Shown here: piece by piece, positions 48,889 through 57,451 of the stretch | Layout: each line of letters begins with the position of its first letter | Position numbering within the stretch: position 1 is the stretch's first letter | Source of the DNA: Leptospira venezuelensis | Lineage (GTDB): Bacteria > Spirochaetota > Leptospiria > Leptospirales > Leptospiraceae | Reading direction: 5' to 3' | Assembly (NCBI RefSeq): GCF_002150035.1 | Contig: NZ_NETS01000007.1 | Span: 379,719 to 443,718 of the forward strand | Length of the DNA stretch: 64,000 nt | The notes under the pieces: generated by a model | Seen by the model: the letters and a program-made list of their open reading frames with translations, nothing else | What the model was told of the DNA's origin: nothing | Database searches by the model: none | Made by a program: the position numbers and the translations under genes

Positions 48889-49172
48889 TGAGCGGCTTTT
48901 TTGTCGTGATGTTTACTTACTTGTTTTACGATCTTATCTTCTAAACCGTCTATACAGGAATAAATATCTTTGTCTTCATGTTGTGCGTTAAATTTACTTC
49001 CGTCAGCAGCTAAATTCAAATTCGCGCTGATTAATCCATGCACCTGTTCGAATGAAATTTCCATCGAAACTAACTTTTGTATATATTTAGAGACTCGTTC
49101 TAATTTTTTTTCGGCATAATCTTCTGCCGTTCCGGAATGATCTAAGTTTTTCCAATTAAAAACGATTTTCAT
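48885..49172 (-). CDS. hpf: ribosome hibernation-promoting factor (short HPF/RaiA-type)
   Basis: 95 residues: the short HPF form, without the C-terminal dimerisation domain. The beta-alpha pattern is that of the family: MKIVFNWKNLDHSGTAEDYAEKKLERVSKYIQ (a helix with Lys/Arg face), FNAQHEDKDIYSCIDGLEDKIVKQVSKHHDKK. It binds the A/P site region of the 30S subunit and silences ribosomes in stationary phase. A TPR gene overlaps its end by 4 bp. Less conserved than E. coli HPF, so the name is given with slight caution. Confidence 0.85.
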   Translation of the reverse strand: MKIVFNWKNLDHSGTAEDYAEKKLERVSKYIQKLVSMEISFEQVHGLISANLNLAADGSKFNAQHEDKDIYSCIDGLEDKIVKQVSKHHDKKAAH

Positions 49173-49338
49173 GTAAAGCCTCCGCTATTTCTATTTTTAT
49201 GGCTTCTCAAAGTTTTATCATAGCACGAATGCGGATCAGAAAAAACTAAAGAAACGTATTTTTGGACGGGAAAGAAAGGGAGTCATCCCAACCCAGGAAT
49301 TCCTGTAAGATTAGGATGGAAAAAATCAGAGTCAAATC

Positions 49339-49367
49339 AAAAAAAGCGCCCGCCCCGAAAGGGGCGG
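49339..49367 (-). terminator. rho-independent terminator of the 49413 TPR gene
   Basis: Read on the minus strand: CCGCCCC-TTTC-GGGGCGG followed by GCGC and T7 (plus-strand A7 at 49339-49345, stem 49350-49367). It lies 45 bp after the stop of the small TPR gene. The 7-bp all-GC stem with its tetraloop makes it the most convincing terminator in the window. Confidence 0.85.
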
Positions 49368-49412
49368 ACCAGGGAAGTTAGAACTAGAGATGGGATGATT
49401 TCCTAGCGTTTC

Positions 49413-49874
49413 TTAGTCCTTGTTTAGAGTCAGGCTTGGCTGTTTTGCAAAAGCCAGGCTACATGCTTCCTGGTATTTTTTAAGACCTTCTTCCTCTGCG
49501 TGAAGAGCGGAATCAAGGTCACCAATCTTTTGGTATACATGGATAACTTCTTTAATGTTCTCTAAGGCTTGGCAGGATTTGCCGAGACGGAATTCGGAGA
49601 TTGATTTCAGATAAAGAACCAGAGCGTATCCAGAACTTTCTTTATCACCGATTTTTGATCTCACAGCCAGGGACTGATCGTAAAAAGCGATTGCACCTTC
49701 GTAGTCCCTTGTTTTTTGTTTTAGGCTACCAAGGGCAGTTAGCTTATTTGCCAGCTGGGTCTCTGTCTCCGGTGTGTAGTTCTTGAGCGAACTTTCGATC
49801 ACGTTGGTTTCAGGTTCTGCATAAATTGCAGTGGAGATGCTTAAAATTAGGGCAATTTTAATTAATTTGTTCAT
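49413..49874 (-). CDS. exported small TPR protein
   Basis: 153 residues with a signal peptide (~1-19, ILSISTAIYAEPE). Two to three TPR-like repeats: ALGSLKQKTRDYEGAIAFYDQSLAVRSKIGDKESS (~46-80), YLKSISEFRLGKSCQALENIKEVIHVYQKIGD (~88-119) and SALHAEEEGLKKYQEACSLA. Probably a periplasmic scaffold. It stands alone with its own terminator (49339-49367). Partner unknown. Confidence 0.78.
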   Translation of the reverse strand: MNKLIKIALILSISTAIYAEPETNVIESSLKNYTPETETQLANKLTALGSLKQKTRDYEGAIAFYDQSLAVRSKIGDKESSGYALVLYLKSISEFRLGKSCQALENIKEVIHVYQKIGDLDSALHAEEEGLKKYQEACSLAFAKQPSLTLNKD

Positions 49875-49921
49875 CTTTTTATCTCCCAGCCGAGGCTTTG
49901 TCTAATATAGTGCAAACGCCG

Positions 49922-49988
49922 TGCCAAGTTCCTGGGATTTTTTCGATTTTTTATTTTTCAAACCTGAAAATTTCCCGGAAACCTGGCA
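49922..49988. other. imperfect inverted repeat upstream of the small TPR gene
   Basis: TGCCA-A-GTTCC-T-GGGA (49922-49937) can pair with TTTCCC-GG-A-AAC-C-TGGCA (49971-49988), giving about 14 base pairs in four short blocks with bulges, loop of ~33 bases. On the minus strand it is in the 5' region of the TPR gene (start 49874), so it may be part of its leader. Pairing is modest. Confidence 0.3.
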
Positions 49989-50079
49989 TAGAGTATATCT
50001 GGCAGATTTAAGGTTGTATATGGGGAGGGGCGTAAGGAGTTCCTTCCACCCTGTTAGGAAGGTATTAAGGCAGGATACG

Positions 50080-50160
50080 TTTCACACAGAGGTCACAGAG
50101 CACGCTGAGGGGAAAGTAGGCGAAATCGACTCCGTGGTCTCAGTGTTCTCCGTGCGAACT
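50080..50160. repeat. CACAGAG/CTCCGTG hairpin repeat, copy 2
   Basis: Left arm TTTCACACAGAGGTCACAGA... (50080-50109), a middle of ~22 bases, and right arm CTCCGTGG...CTCCGTGCGAACT (50130-50160). The right arm nearly equals the first arm of copy 1 at 24659. The arms here are in the other order and facing each other. Just upstream (50032-50045) a palindrome AAGGAGTTCCTT recalls the ends of the 150-bp repeats. The element lies beyond the end of plsC (minus strand) and may serve as its terminator. Confidence 0.55.
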
Positions 50161-50183
50161 AAAAAGGCGGGAAAAAATGGATT

Positions 50184-50894
50184 CTAAGAAATCGTTTCTG
50201 TTAGTTCTAAATCCTCATTTGGATCTGCTGATTTTTTAGCCTGTTCGAATGGGTATTTGAGATTTGTCAGGCTTGCGATCTCGTGCATACAATCGTGAAG
50301 GAAATCTTCATGGTCCATATCGGGCTCAAAATGTCTGAGTTTTCCAGCTCGGACTATAAAGCTGGTTCTACGTAAAAACCCTCTAGGTTTATATTCTAAT
50401 CCCAGGCATAGAACCGCTAAAGGCTCTTCGGGCTTTCCCACTATGAATCTAAATCCACCCGGGCGGCCTTTTCCCATTTTATAAGGAACGGTAGTCTGCT
50501 CCGGGAAGATCACGAGCATATTGCCTTCATTCAGTACCTTCTTCGCAAATAGCAGATCGTTTTTACTTTTTCGAGGTTCTTTTCTGTTGAGAGGGATTCC
50601 TCCGCATTTTAGAAAATAGTCCATAAAAATAGGGGCAGCGAGAGAATCTTTCATGATCGCCCAGATATCCATTCTTCTATGATATAATGCTTTGGCTAGT
50701 CCCAGAGGAATATCATCATTCCTTTGGTGTTTGGAGAGTACCAGAACCTTTCCGGTTTGAGGTACATTTTCTAATCCATAAACTTCTGTTTTATAAAATA
50801 AGGATCCGTAGAGTCTTCCGAACCAGCGCAATGCTTTTCTGGCTAATTTGGAACTTCCCGGATGGGGCTTTTGTACAGTGCTTTTTGATGACAT
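50184..50894 (-). CDS. 1-acyl-sn-glycerol-3-phosphate acyltransferase (PlsC family)
   Basis: 236 residues. Acyltransferase motif I is SKHQRNDDIPL with His56 and Asp61 (HX4D), motif II GGIPLNRKEPRKS (~100-112), motif III IFPEQTTVPYKMGKGRPGGFRF (~128-150). A short basic and hydrophobic N-terminal part anchors it to the inner membrane. It makes phosphatidic acid from lysophosphatidate and acyl donor. Another PlsC paralogue may exist elsewhere, so I do not give a symbol. No operon partner; flanked by repeat elements on both sides. Confidence 0.9.
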   Translation of the reverse strand: MSSKSTVQKPHPGSSKLARKALRWFGRLYGSLFYKTEVYGLENVPQTGKVLVLSKHQRNDDIPLGLAKALYHRRMDIWAIMKDSLAAPIFMDYFLKCGGIPLNRKEPRKSKNDLLFAKKVLNEGNMLVIFPEQTTVPYKMGKGRPGGFRFIVGKPEEPLAVLCLGLEYKPRGFLRRTSFIVRAGKLRHFEPDMDHEDFLHDCMHEIASLTNLKYPFEQAKKSADPNEDLELTETIS

Positions 50895-50982
50895 TGTTCT
50901 ATATGAGAAAGAATCGTTGATAAGGTTGCAAGATATGAAGAGGATTTCTTTACATTTTTATTTCACACAGAGCTTGCATTGG

Positions 50983-51041
50983 CACGCAGAGGCGCGGAGC
51001 CGCAGAGTTTGATTTTCTCTGCGGCTTTGCGTCTCTGCGTG
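50983..51041. repeat. CACAGAG/CTCTGCG hairpin repeat, copy 3 (25-bp stem)
   Basis: CACGCAGAGGCGCGGAGCCG... (50983-51007) pairs with CTCTGCGGCTTTGCGTCTCT... (51017-51041) over 25 bp with three G-U type mismatches and a 9-base loop TTTGATTTT. The stem is GC-rich, unlike the DNA around it. It belongs to the same group as copies 1 and 2 and lies between plsC and rnpB. Confidence 0.7.
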
Positions 51042-51105
51042 GGATTGTTCTGCGACAAGGATCGAAGCGGAAATCCGGCGACGCGCCATAGGGTGGTGCG
51101 GCGCT

Positions 51106-51154
51106 GATTGGAGCGTAGAGCCCGGCCCGAACGAAGTGAGTGGGTCGCCCAATC
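51106..51154. repeat. GC-rich intergenic repeat, reverse-oriented copy 2
   Basis: A 49-bp block with terminal inverted repeats GATTGG (51106-51111) and CCAATC (51149-51154). Its GC-rich core reads, on the minus strand, GGGCGACCCACTC...CTCTACGCTCC, similar in plan to 24535-24573 and 61951-61990. It directly precedes the rnpB promoter region. Confidence 0.45.
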
Positions 51155-51200
51155 AAAGAAAATGATAGCATTTGGGCCGATTTTTTCTAAATTCGTAAAT

Positions 51201-51591
<391 letters not shown>

Positions 51592-51602
51592 ACTGACATT
51601 AT

Positions 51603-52202
51603 ATGAATTTAATAAATATGGAATGGTTCACAAAAGAAGCGCTCCTCGTTTTGTTACTTGGGTCTGCTTTTGCATTTTCTCTTACATATACATTCGAATA
51701 TTTTATTAAACATACAGATAGACTTCAGCTTCAAAAGAATACAAAACGTTATTTAAGGCTTCCTATCTTTTATAGGTTCGCAGGTTTCTTTTTAATTTTA
51801 CTCGTTCCAATTGTTCTTTTGGGAGATACTTATTTTATTTTTCAGAAGAATGGGGTATTCCACTTTCCTGATCCAATTTTGTGTTTAGTGTCTTTTCTCC
51901 TTTTTTTGATCGGGACTATACTTATACTCTATTGTAAAAATTATAAGATCATATTGGAGCAGGATGCGCTTTTGTCTAAAGGAGTTTTTCGAAAACATAA
52001 AAGGATGCTTTGGCGGGATATTCAATCTGTTCGATTTGAAAGATCTGCATTTTTTCTATCTGATGGTAAAGAAGAAATAGAAGTGGTGACTCTTTTGTCC
52101 GGGTTTGAAATTTTTATAGACGTACTTGAAAAATATCTCCCTCAAAAAATCGTAGAAAAAGCTCTAGAAAAGTATGAAATCTTTTTAAAGAAGCATCCTT
52201 GA
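51603..52202 (+). CDS. hypothetical membrane protein with PH-like C-terminus
   Basis: 199 residues. Three membrane helices (~12-32, 55-75 and 92-112), then a soluble C-terminal domain (~115-199) starting YKIILEQDALLSKGVFRKHKRMLWRDIQSVRFERSAFFL, which looks like the strand pattern of bacterial PH-like (bPH) membrane proteins. No Shine-Dalgarno is visible at 51603; an ATG at 51618 is an alternative start. It lies 11 bp after rnpB and may be read through from it. Function unknown. Confidence 0.65.
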   Translation: MNLINMEWFTKEALLVLLLGSAFAFSLTYTFEYFIKHTDRLQLQKNTKRYLRLPIFYRFAGFFLILLVPIVLLGDTYFIFQKNGVFHFPDPILCLVSFLLFLIGTILILYCKNYKIILEQDALLSKGVFRKHKRMLWRDIQSVRFERSAFFLSDGKEEIEVVTLLSGFEIFIDVLEKYLPQKIVEKALEKYEIFLKKHP

Positions 52203-52351
52203 AAAGCGTATTCTATTTAGGTATTAATGAGTTTACCGGGAGAAAGCGGAATTTTCGTTTAAGTATCTTGACTTCTCTCTGTGGACTTTATGTGAACTAT
52301 GAAGATAATTCTTTCCTTTTCAGAATTTCTCCCTTCGATTTTTTTAGTACT

Positions 52352-52774
52352 ATGTCTAAACCGGAAAAATATCCATACAGCGTTCAGCAAAAAGTAGCCT
52401 GGGGAGATATGGATGCATTTGGTCATGTGAATAATGTGGTCTATGCAAGATATTTTGAAACTGCCAGGGCCTCTTATTTTGATGATATGGGTCTTTGGGA
52501 ATCTCCTCAAAAGCCTATGGAGGGTGGACCGGTCCTTACTCATATAGAAATGGATTATAGAAAGCAGGTTCGTTTTCCGGAGACGATTGATATTTCCGTA
52601 AAATTGGAATCAGTTAAGAACAGATCTTTTTCGATCGTTTGTTCCATGTGGAATCAAGCAGGGGAATGCGTCTTGACTGGAAAAGCGGAACTGTTATGGT
52701 TTAATTTTTCTACTGGTAAACCGGTGGCGATTCCAGATGTCTACAAGGAACAATTCTTCCAACAAAACAAATGA
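52352..52774 (+). CDS. acyl-CoA thioesterase (4HBT hotdog family)
   Basis: 140 residues from the ATG at 52352, which gives the usual hotdog-fold size; the frame is open back to 52199, but those codons show no conserved feature. The active-site motif is VAWGDMDAFGHVNNVVYARYFETAR (WGDMD..GHVNN), with the catalytic Asp. The rest is the hotdog strand pattern (MDYRKQVRFPETIDISVKLESV, KAELLWFNFSTGKPVAIPD). It hydrolyses acyl-CoA or a 4-hydroxybenzoyl-CoA type ester; specificity is not visible. The next gene starts within its last 38 bp. Confidence 0.88.
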   Translation: MSKPEKYPYSVQQKVAWGDMDAFGHVNNVVYARYFETARASYFDDMGLWESPQKPMEGGPVLTHIEMDYRKQVRFPETIDISVKLESVKNRSFSIVCSMWNQAGECVLTGKAELLWFNFSTGKPVAIPDVYKEQFFQQNK

Positions 52775-54062
52775 AATACCGGCAATCACAAGCGTAAAAG
52801 AATTCTTATCCGAGGAATCTCTTTCGCGATTTCGTTTCGCGATGTCCCTTTTTCTTTTTTTTGCTGGATTCGGCTTGTTGTTAGGCGATCCTTCTTCCCA
52901 AGGAATATACGATCCAAAATGGATAAGGGTCGCTCACGTTTCTCTCATTTGTATCTCTTTATTCCTAAGTTTTAAATTCGAAAAATTTAAAAAATACTCT
53001 GAACTAGTTTTACTCTTCCATTTTGCTGTGATGAGTATTCATTCATTTTATCTTTTATATGTGAATGGTTTGTATTTGGGCTATTTATTTGGATTGATAC
53101 TCGTTGTATTCAGTACTGGGGTTTCCATTAATAACCGGAGAGTACTAATTCCAGTTCTACTTTTATTCATTGCTATCGCATTCTTTGTCGGGATACATGT
53201 GAAAGATCCTAAGATAGATGTTGGGATGTATTATTTTGGTCTGATCTCTTCCGGGATCTTGTCAGTGCTTGTGATTGGTTTTAGAATGAAAACATTCGAA
53301 ACATTGTTAGAAGCAGATGTGCAGATGGAAAAAATTCAGACCAATATGGAAGAAGAATTATCCATCGCTCAGAAAACACAAAAAGGTCTTGTGGATCTTG
53401 ACTTTCCGGAGGCCGGTAATTTTAGGATCTATTCTTATTTTAAACCTTTGGAAAGTGTAGGCGGTGATCTGATCAAAACAAATTTGGGTAAAGAAGGGGA
53501 GCTTGACTTTTTCTTTGCCGATGCTGCTGGCCATGGAGTTTCTGCGGCAATGGTTTCCGCTATGGCTGTGATGGCATTTAAGACTACTGCTCCTATTGCG
53601 GAAAGCCCGTCTAAAGGATTAACCATGATTCATGAGTCTTTAATGACAATGATCGGTGGATTTTTTATCACCGCAGTTTATATGAGATTGGATAGAAAGA
53701 AAAAAAGTCTGACCTATTCGTATGCAGGGCATCATCCAGCAGTTTTAATCAAGTCAGATGGTTCTGTCCAAGAATTGACTGGAAAAGGAACGGTACTACT
53801 TGCACTTCCTAAACTATTCAATCGTGATTACGAAGTTATATTAGAATCGGGGGATAGAGTTATATTGTTCTCGGATGGAATGTTTGAGTTTTATACCGAA
53901 GAAAAAGAATTTTTCGGTAACGAAGCATTCTTGGATCTGATTCGAGATTATACATCTCTTTCTGGCAGAGTATTTTTAGATTCTTTGGGAGAAGCAGTTA
54001 TTGGACTACATTCTTCTCCTCCTAGAGATGATATGACTATGTTATATTTGGAAGTTCTTTGA
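52737..54062 (+). CDS. membrane-bound SpoIIE/RsbU-type serine phosphatase
   Basis: 441 residues from the ATG at 52737, which overlaps the thioesterase by 38 bp. About six membrane helices in ~35-185. A short coiled coil (EELSIAQKTQKGLVDLDFP) leads into the PP2C-like domain (~210-440): ESVGGDLIKT, FADAAGHGVSAAMVSAMA, VILFSDGMFEFY and PPRDDMTML carry the metal ligands. Same design as the 40199 gene, so a second member of the family. It would dephosphorylate an anti-anti-sigma (STAS) protein; none is adjacent. Confidence 0.88.
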   Translation: MSTRNNSSNKTNEIPAITSVKEFLSEESLSRFRFAMSLFLFFAGFGLLLGDPSSQGIYDPKWIRVAHVSLICISLFLSFKFEKFKKYSELVLLFHFAVMSIHSFYLLYVNGLYLGYLFGLILVVFSTGVSINNRRVLIPVLLLFIAIAFFVGIHVKDPKIDVGMYYFGLISSGILSVLVIGFRMKTFETLLEADVQMEKIQTNMEEELSIAQKTQKGLVDLDFPEAGNFRIYSYFKPLESVGGDLIKTNLGKEGELDFFFADAAGHGVSAAMVSAMAVMAFKTTAPIAESPSKGLTMIHESLMTMIGGFFITAVYMRLDRKKKSLTYSYAGHHPAVLIKSDGSVQELTGKGTVLLALPKLFNRDYEVILESGDRVILFSDGMFEFYTEEKEFFGNEAFLDLIRDYTSLSGRVFLDSLGEAVIGLHSSPPRDDMTMLYLEVL

Positions 54063-54078
54063 ACTAAAAAACATCTTG

Positions 54079-54096
54079 CTCTTCTTGCAAGAAGAG
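54079..54096. promoter_or_regulatory. 18-bp perfect palindrome between two genes
   Basis: CTCTTCTTGCAAGAAGAG (54079-54096) lies 16 bp after the phosphatase stop and 15 bp before the ATG of the C69 peptidase gene. It could be an operator or a small hairpin in the leader. Only its symmetry is seen. Confidence 0.35.
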
Positions 54097-54111
54097 TTAG
54101 TATCGCTGCCC

Positions 54112-55560
54112 ATGTGCGATACTTTTGTGGTCACTCCGGATTCCACTTCTTCCGGAAAAATGATCTTTGGAAAAAATTCAGACAGAGAACCTAACGAGCC
54201 CCAATGTCTTGTAAGATATCCCGAAACGGTTTCTAAGGAGAGCCAGAAAAGACTTACATTCATAGATGTTCCTAATTCCAAAAAAGCCAGAGAAGTTTTG
54301 ATCTCTCGCCCTCTTCATATGTGGGGAGCGGAGATGGGGGCAAATTCAAAAGGTGTTGTGATCGGTAACGAGGCAGTATTTACCAAACTTAAGATCGAAA
54401 AGAAGAATGATGGTCTTACTGGGATGGATCTTCTACGTCTTGGATTAGAACGTTCCGATACAGCTTCAGAAGCAAGAGATCTGATTATAGAATATTTGGA
54501 AAGATTTGGCCAAGATGCATGCGGCGGTTATTCAAATCGGGACTTTTTCTACCATAATAGTTTTATAATTGCTGATCCTAAAGAAGCCTTTGTCCTGGAA
54601 ACTGCAGACAGATATTGGGCTTGGAAGAAGATTAAAGGTTTTTATGCGATCTCAAACGGTCTTACCTTAGAATCTGATTACGACGGTCTTCATTCTCATG
54701 CGATCGATTTTGCAAGAGCAAAAGGTTGGCTGAAAAAGGGACAAACTTTCTCTTTTAAAGAAGCTTTCTCTGATTCTCTATTTACTAGTTTCAGTAAATG
54801 TAAAGTTCGAAGAGAGATCGTTACCGATGGTGGAAAATTTTTCGGTCCTAAGTTAGGTGTTGCAGAGGCAATGCAAATTCTAAGGTTAGAAGGTAAAGAA
54901 AAGGGGAGTGTTCCTCTTTCTATCAGCCAAGGAGGTTTTCCTTCTAAGAGTATAGGTTATTCCCCAGCTCAGTCAGGTATGGGTTCAGTGTGTCTCCATG
55001 CAGGAGGTCCGCTTTCTCCTAACCAAACTACTTCTTCTTTTGTTGCGGAACTGGATACAAATCCTGCTTATTCTCAGTTTTGGGCAACAGGTTGTTCTAT
55101 TCCTTCGTTATCTGTTTTTATCCCATTCTCTATTCCAGGGAAAACTTTCTTAGAAGGAGATATTGTTCAACCGGGTGTAAATCCGGATTCTTCTTTATGG
55201 TGGAATCATGAAATTTTATATAGGCTTTGTCTGAAAAATTATGATAAGGCAGTTTCGATCTTTAGCGCAGAACTGAAGGAGAAACAAGAAAAATATATTC
55301 AAAAAGTAGAATATACACTTGGTTTAGGTCGGAATTTCTCTTTAGATCCAGTTACTAAAGAAGCTTCGGAAGAAGTAGACAGACTTTATAAAAAATGGAG
55401 AACCCAAGTATTAGAACTTGCTGTAAACGGAAATATTCTTCCGAACTTCTGGTCTTCTCCACTTTATAATCTGAGTTGGGCAATTTGGAATCGCAAGGCA
55501 CATATCAATTCCAGAGTTCTTAAGGGGATTGATTTGCCTTACGAATCCGCATATTTATGA
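54112..55560 (+). CDS. C69-family (secernin-like) peptidase
   Basis: 482 residues from the ATG at 54112, which makes Cys2 the nucleophile after Met removal (MCDTFVVTPDST), as the family requires; the frame extends back to 54076. Ntn-hydrolase marks: MIFGKNSDREPNEPQ (~16-30), HMWGAEMGANSKGVVIGNEAVFTK, ADRYWAWKKIKGFYAISNGL, and GSVCLHAGGPLSPNQTTSSF. Secernins and C69 dipeptidases share this core; length and the C-terminal part agree with secernin-like proteins. It is cytoplasmic. Its last 41 bp overlap the convergent TerC gene. Confidence 0.9.
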   Translation: MCDTFVVTPDSTSSGKMIFGKNSDREPNEPQCLVRYPETVSKESQKRLTFIDVPNSKKAREVLISRPLHMWGAEMGANSKGVVIGNEAVFTKLKIEKKNDGLTGMDLLRLGLERSDTASEARDLIIEYLERFGQDACGGYSNRDFFYHNSFIIADPKEAFVLETADRYWAWKKIKGFYAISNGLTLESDYDGLHSHAIDFARAKGWLKKGQTFSFKEAFSDSLFTSFSKCKVRREIVTDGGKFFGPKLGVAEAMQILRLEGKEKGSVPLSISQGGFPSKSIGYSPAQSGMGSVCLHAGGPLSPNQTTSSFVAELDTNPAYSQFWATGCSIPSLSVFIPFSIPGKTFLEGDIVQPGVNPDSSLWWNHEILYRLCLKNYDKAVSIFSAELKEKQEKYIQKVEYTLGLGRNFSLDPVTKEASEEVDRLYKKWRTQVLELAVNGNILPNFWSSPLYNLSWAIWNRKAHINSRVLKGIDLPYESAYL

Positions 55561-56230
55561 ATTCCACAAGAAGTGAGAATGCCATAGAGAAGTATATATA
55601 TCCTTTTGGAATATGGAAATGTAAACCATCTGCAAACAGCATCACTCCTATCATGATCAAAAAGGATAAAGCCAAAATTTTCATGGTAGGATGTTCGTTG
55701 ATAAAGTCGCTTACCTTTCCTGAAAATATTAACATTATTATAAGAGAAATGACCACAGCGAGAACCATCACCATTAGATTTCCTGAAAGCCCCACTGCAG
55801 TAATGATAGAATCTACGGAAAAAATAATATCTAAAATGATGATTTGAACGATGACATTCAAAAAAGAAGGAGAAGATCCTGTGTCTAGATCAGTTTCACC
55901 TTCTTCCATTTTGTGATGGATCTCACTTGTACTTTTCGCCATTAGAAAAAGCCCACCACCAAGCATGATCAGGTCTCTTCCTGTTACTGTAAAATCTCCA
56001 ACTTGGAAAAGTCCGTTTGTGAGACTTGCAAGCCAACTTACAGTAAATAATAAACCGATTCTAAAGCCTAACGCTGCTAAAAGCCCGATAGTTCGTCCAC
56101 CTGCTTGTTGCTCTTTAGGAAGTTTGCCTACTACTATGGAGAGAAATACGATATTATCAATCCCTAGAACGATTTCCATTGCTGTGAGGGTTAGAAGAGA
56201 GACAATAAGGTCTATAATATGCAAATCCAT
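55520..56230 (-). CDS. TerC-family integral membrane protein
   Basis: 236 residues with seven or so membrane helices. The signatures MEIVLGIDNIVFLSIVVGKLP (~18-38), with its Asp-Asn pair, and DIIFSVDSIITAVGLSG (~138-154) are typical TerC metal-site helices. Related proteins export Mn or support metal loading of exported proteins. It is truncated at neither end. The 3' end overlaps the C69 peptidase gene by 41 bp in convergent orientation. Substrate not determined. Confidence 0.92.
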   Translation of the reverse strand: MDLHIIDLIVSLLTLTAMEIVLGIDNIVFLSIVVGKLPKEQQAGGRTIGLLAALGFRIGLLFTVSWLASLTNGLFQVGDFTVTGRDLIMLGGGLFLMAKSTSEIHHKMEEGETDLDTGSSPSFLNVIVQIIILDIIFSVDSIITAVGLSGNLMVMVLAVVISLIIMLIFSGKVSDFINEHPTMKILALSFLIMIGVMLFADGLHFHIPKGYIYFSMAFSLLVEFINMRIRKANQSP

Positions 56231-56306
56231 TGTAGAAAGAAATTCGTCTAAGGACTAGAAAAGCAATCGATTTCCATTCCGGTATCGTAGAAGAATTGAA
56301 AGAGAG

Positions 56307-56870
56307 ATGAAATTCCTACCGAAAGAAATTTTGGAATCCAAGGTCGAAGGAAGAAATTTAACCGGCCCGAGCTTTGGGGACAATCTTCCTCAAAAACCTA
56401 GTTTGCTTGTTTTTCTGCGGCACCTAGGCTGTATATTTTGCAGGGAAACAGTGGAGGACCTTCGTGCATTTAGTTCTGAAATGGCTGCTTTCCCGCCTGT
56501 TCTATTTGTATATCCTGACTCGGTAAGAGATGGAGAAGAATTTTTTTCCCGATTCTGGCCTGAGGCAAAAGCAATCTCAAATCCAAGTGCTTCCTTTTAC
56601 GAACAGATTAATGTGTTAGAGGGCAATTTAATCGAATTAGCTGGCCCAGAAGTTTGGGTGAGTGCAGTGCGTGCTCTTGCAAAAGGAAATTTTTACGGCG
56701 TCCAAGGCAGGCATTTGCTTAGAATGCCCGGCGTTTTTTTAGTTTTGAAGGACAGAATTCTTTGGACTCATTCCTACCGCCATATTGGAGACGAACCAGA
56801 TTGGAGTAAAATACCTGGTTGTACACCTTTACCTACGGATGAGTATGATCCAGGAATTCTGCCGGCTTAG
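56307..56870 (+). CDS. peroxiredoxin-like protein (AhpC-TSA_2 type)
   Basis: 187 residues. Thioredoxin-fold start with a CxxC-like motif: LVFLRHLGCIFCRETVEDLRAF, Cys42 and Cys45. This is the pattern of the PF13911 (AhpC/TSA antioxidant, PRXL2-like) family. Further strands FPPVLFVYPDS and PGVFLVLKDRILWTHSYRHIGDEPDW are typical too. It may reduce peroxides or serve as a thiol-disulphide oxidoreductase; no partner is adjacent. It starts 76 bp from the divergent TerC gene. Confidence 0.83.
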   Translation: MKFLPKEILESKVEGRNLTGPSFGDNLPQKPSLLVFLRHLGCIFCRETVEDLRAFSSEMAAFPPVLFVYPDSVRDGEEFFSRFWPEAKAISNPSASFYEQINVLEGNLIELAGPEVWVSAVRALAKGNFYGVQGRHLLRMPGVFLVLKDRILWTHSYRHIGDEPDWSKIPGCTPLPTDEYDPGILPA

Positions 56871-56881
56871 TATCCTACATC

Positions 56882-57274
56882 TTACATCCTATTTCCTGGA
56901 GGAGGAGGTGGAAGTGCAGCTCTACATGCAGCCGTTAACTTACTTTCGTTTTCTCTCATACATCTCATATGAGAAGGCCCACGTTCTACGTTTTTACAAT
57001 ATTTTTCATCATCTGCAGCGCAAGCTGATCTGAATTTTTCGAACCGAGCCATCATTTCGTTTATATGATTCTTACATGCCTCTGATAGTTTGGACATATA
57101 TTCTTTCAAACAACGATCTGTTTCGTGTCCAGGTCCGGAATCTTTACAGTAAGTTTGTCTTTCCGTTTTGCATGGATCTTTGCCAGGAGGTCCCCCAGGC
57201 CTACCGTTTGGCTGTGCGAATGCAGCTCCGGTTAAGACGAGTGCTAATGCAGAATGTAAGATTATTTTTTTCAT
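56882..57274 (-). CDS. exported cysteine-rich GLG1-type repeat protein
   Basis: 130 residues with a signal peptide (~1-20, ALVLTGAAFAQP) and a Pro/Gly-rich linker. Two Cys-rich repeats: CKTERQTYCKDSGPGHETDRCLKEYMSKLSEAC and CAADDEKYCKNVERGPSHMRCMRENESKLTAAC, which match the C-x-yC-...-C-..-lS..C pattern of the GLG1/Cys-rich FGF receptor family (PF00839), found in animals and some bacteria. The cysteines likely pair as disulphides outside the cytoplasm. It ends with Pro-rich PPPPPGNRM. Function unknown; single gene. The 177-bp gap below it holds no clear signal. Confidence 0.8.
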   Translation of the reverse strand: MKKIILHSALALVLTGAAFAQPNGRPGGPPGKDPCKTERQTYCKDSGPGHETDRCLKEYMSKLSEACKNHINEMMARFEKFRSACAADDEKYCKNVERGPSHMRCMRENESKLTAACRAALPPPPPGNRM

Positions 57275-57451
57275 AGTGTGTTCTCTTGCGGGAGTTATTA
57301 GTTCCTTGGTTTTGTTTAAAGATGGGACCTGATCGATTTAGAAATTAGTTCCGGAATATCTAAGTTATGAAAAATATAATCATCTATAAACGAACAGATT
57401 ATTTCCGATTTAATTTGATTTATCGGGAACATTCTCTGAGAATTTCGGTTT

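Noticed and set aside
55557..56258. Plus-strand frames opposite terC
   Set aside because: Antisense of a clear TerC protein with its metal-site helices; the frames carry no hydrophobic or catalytic pattern of their own.
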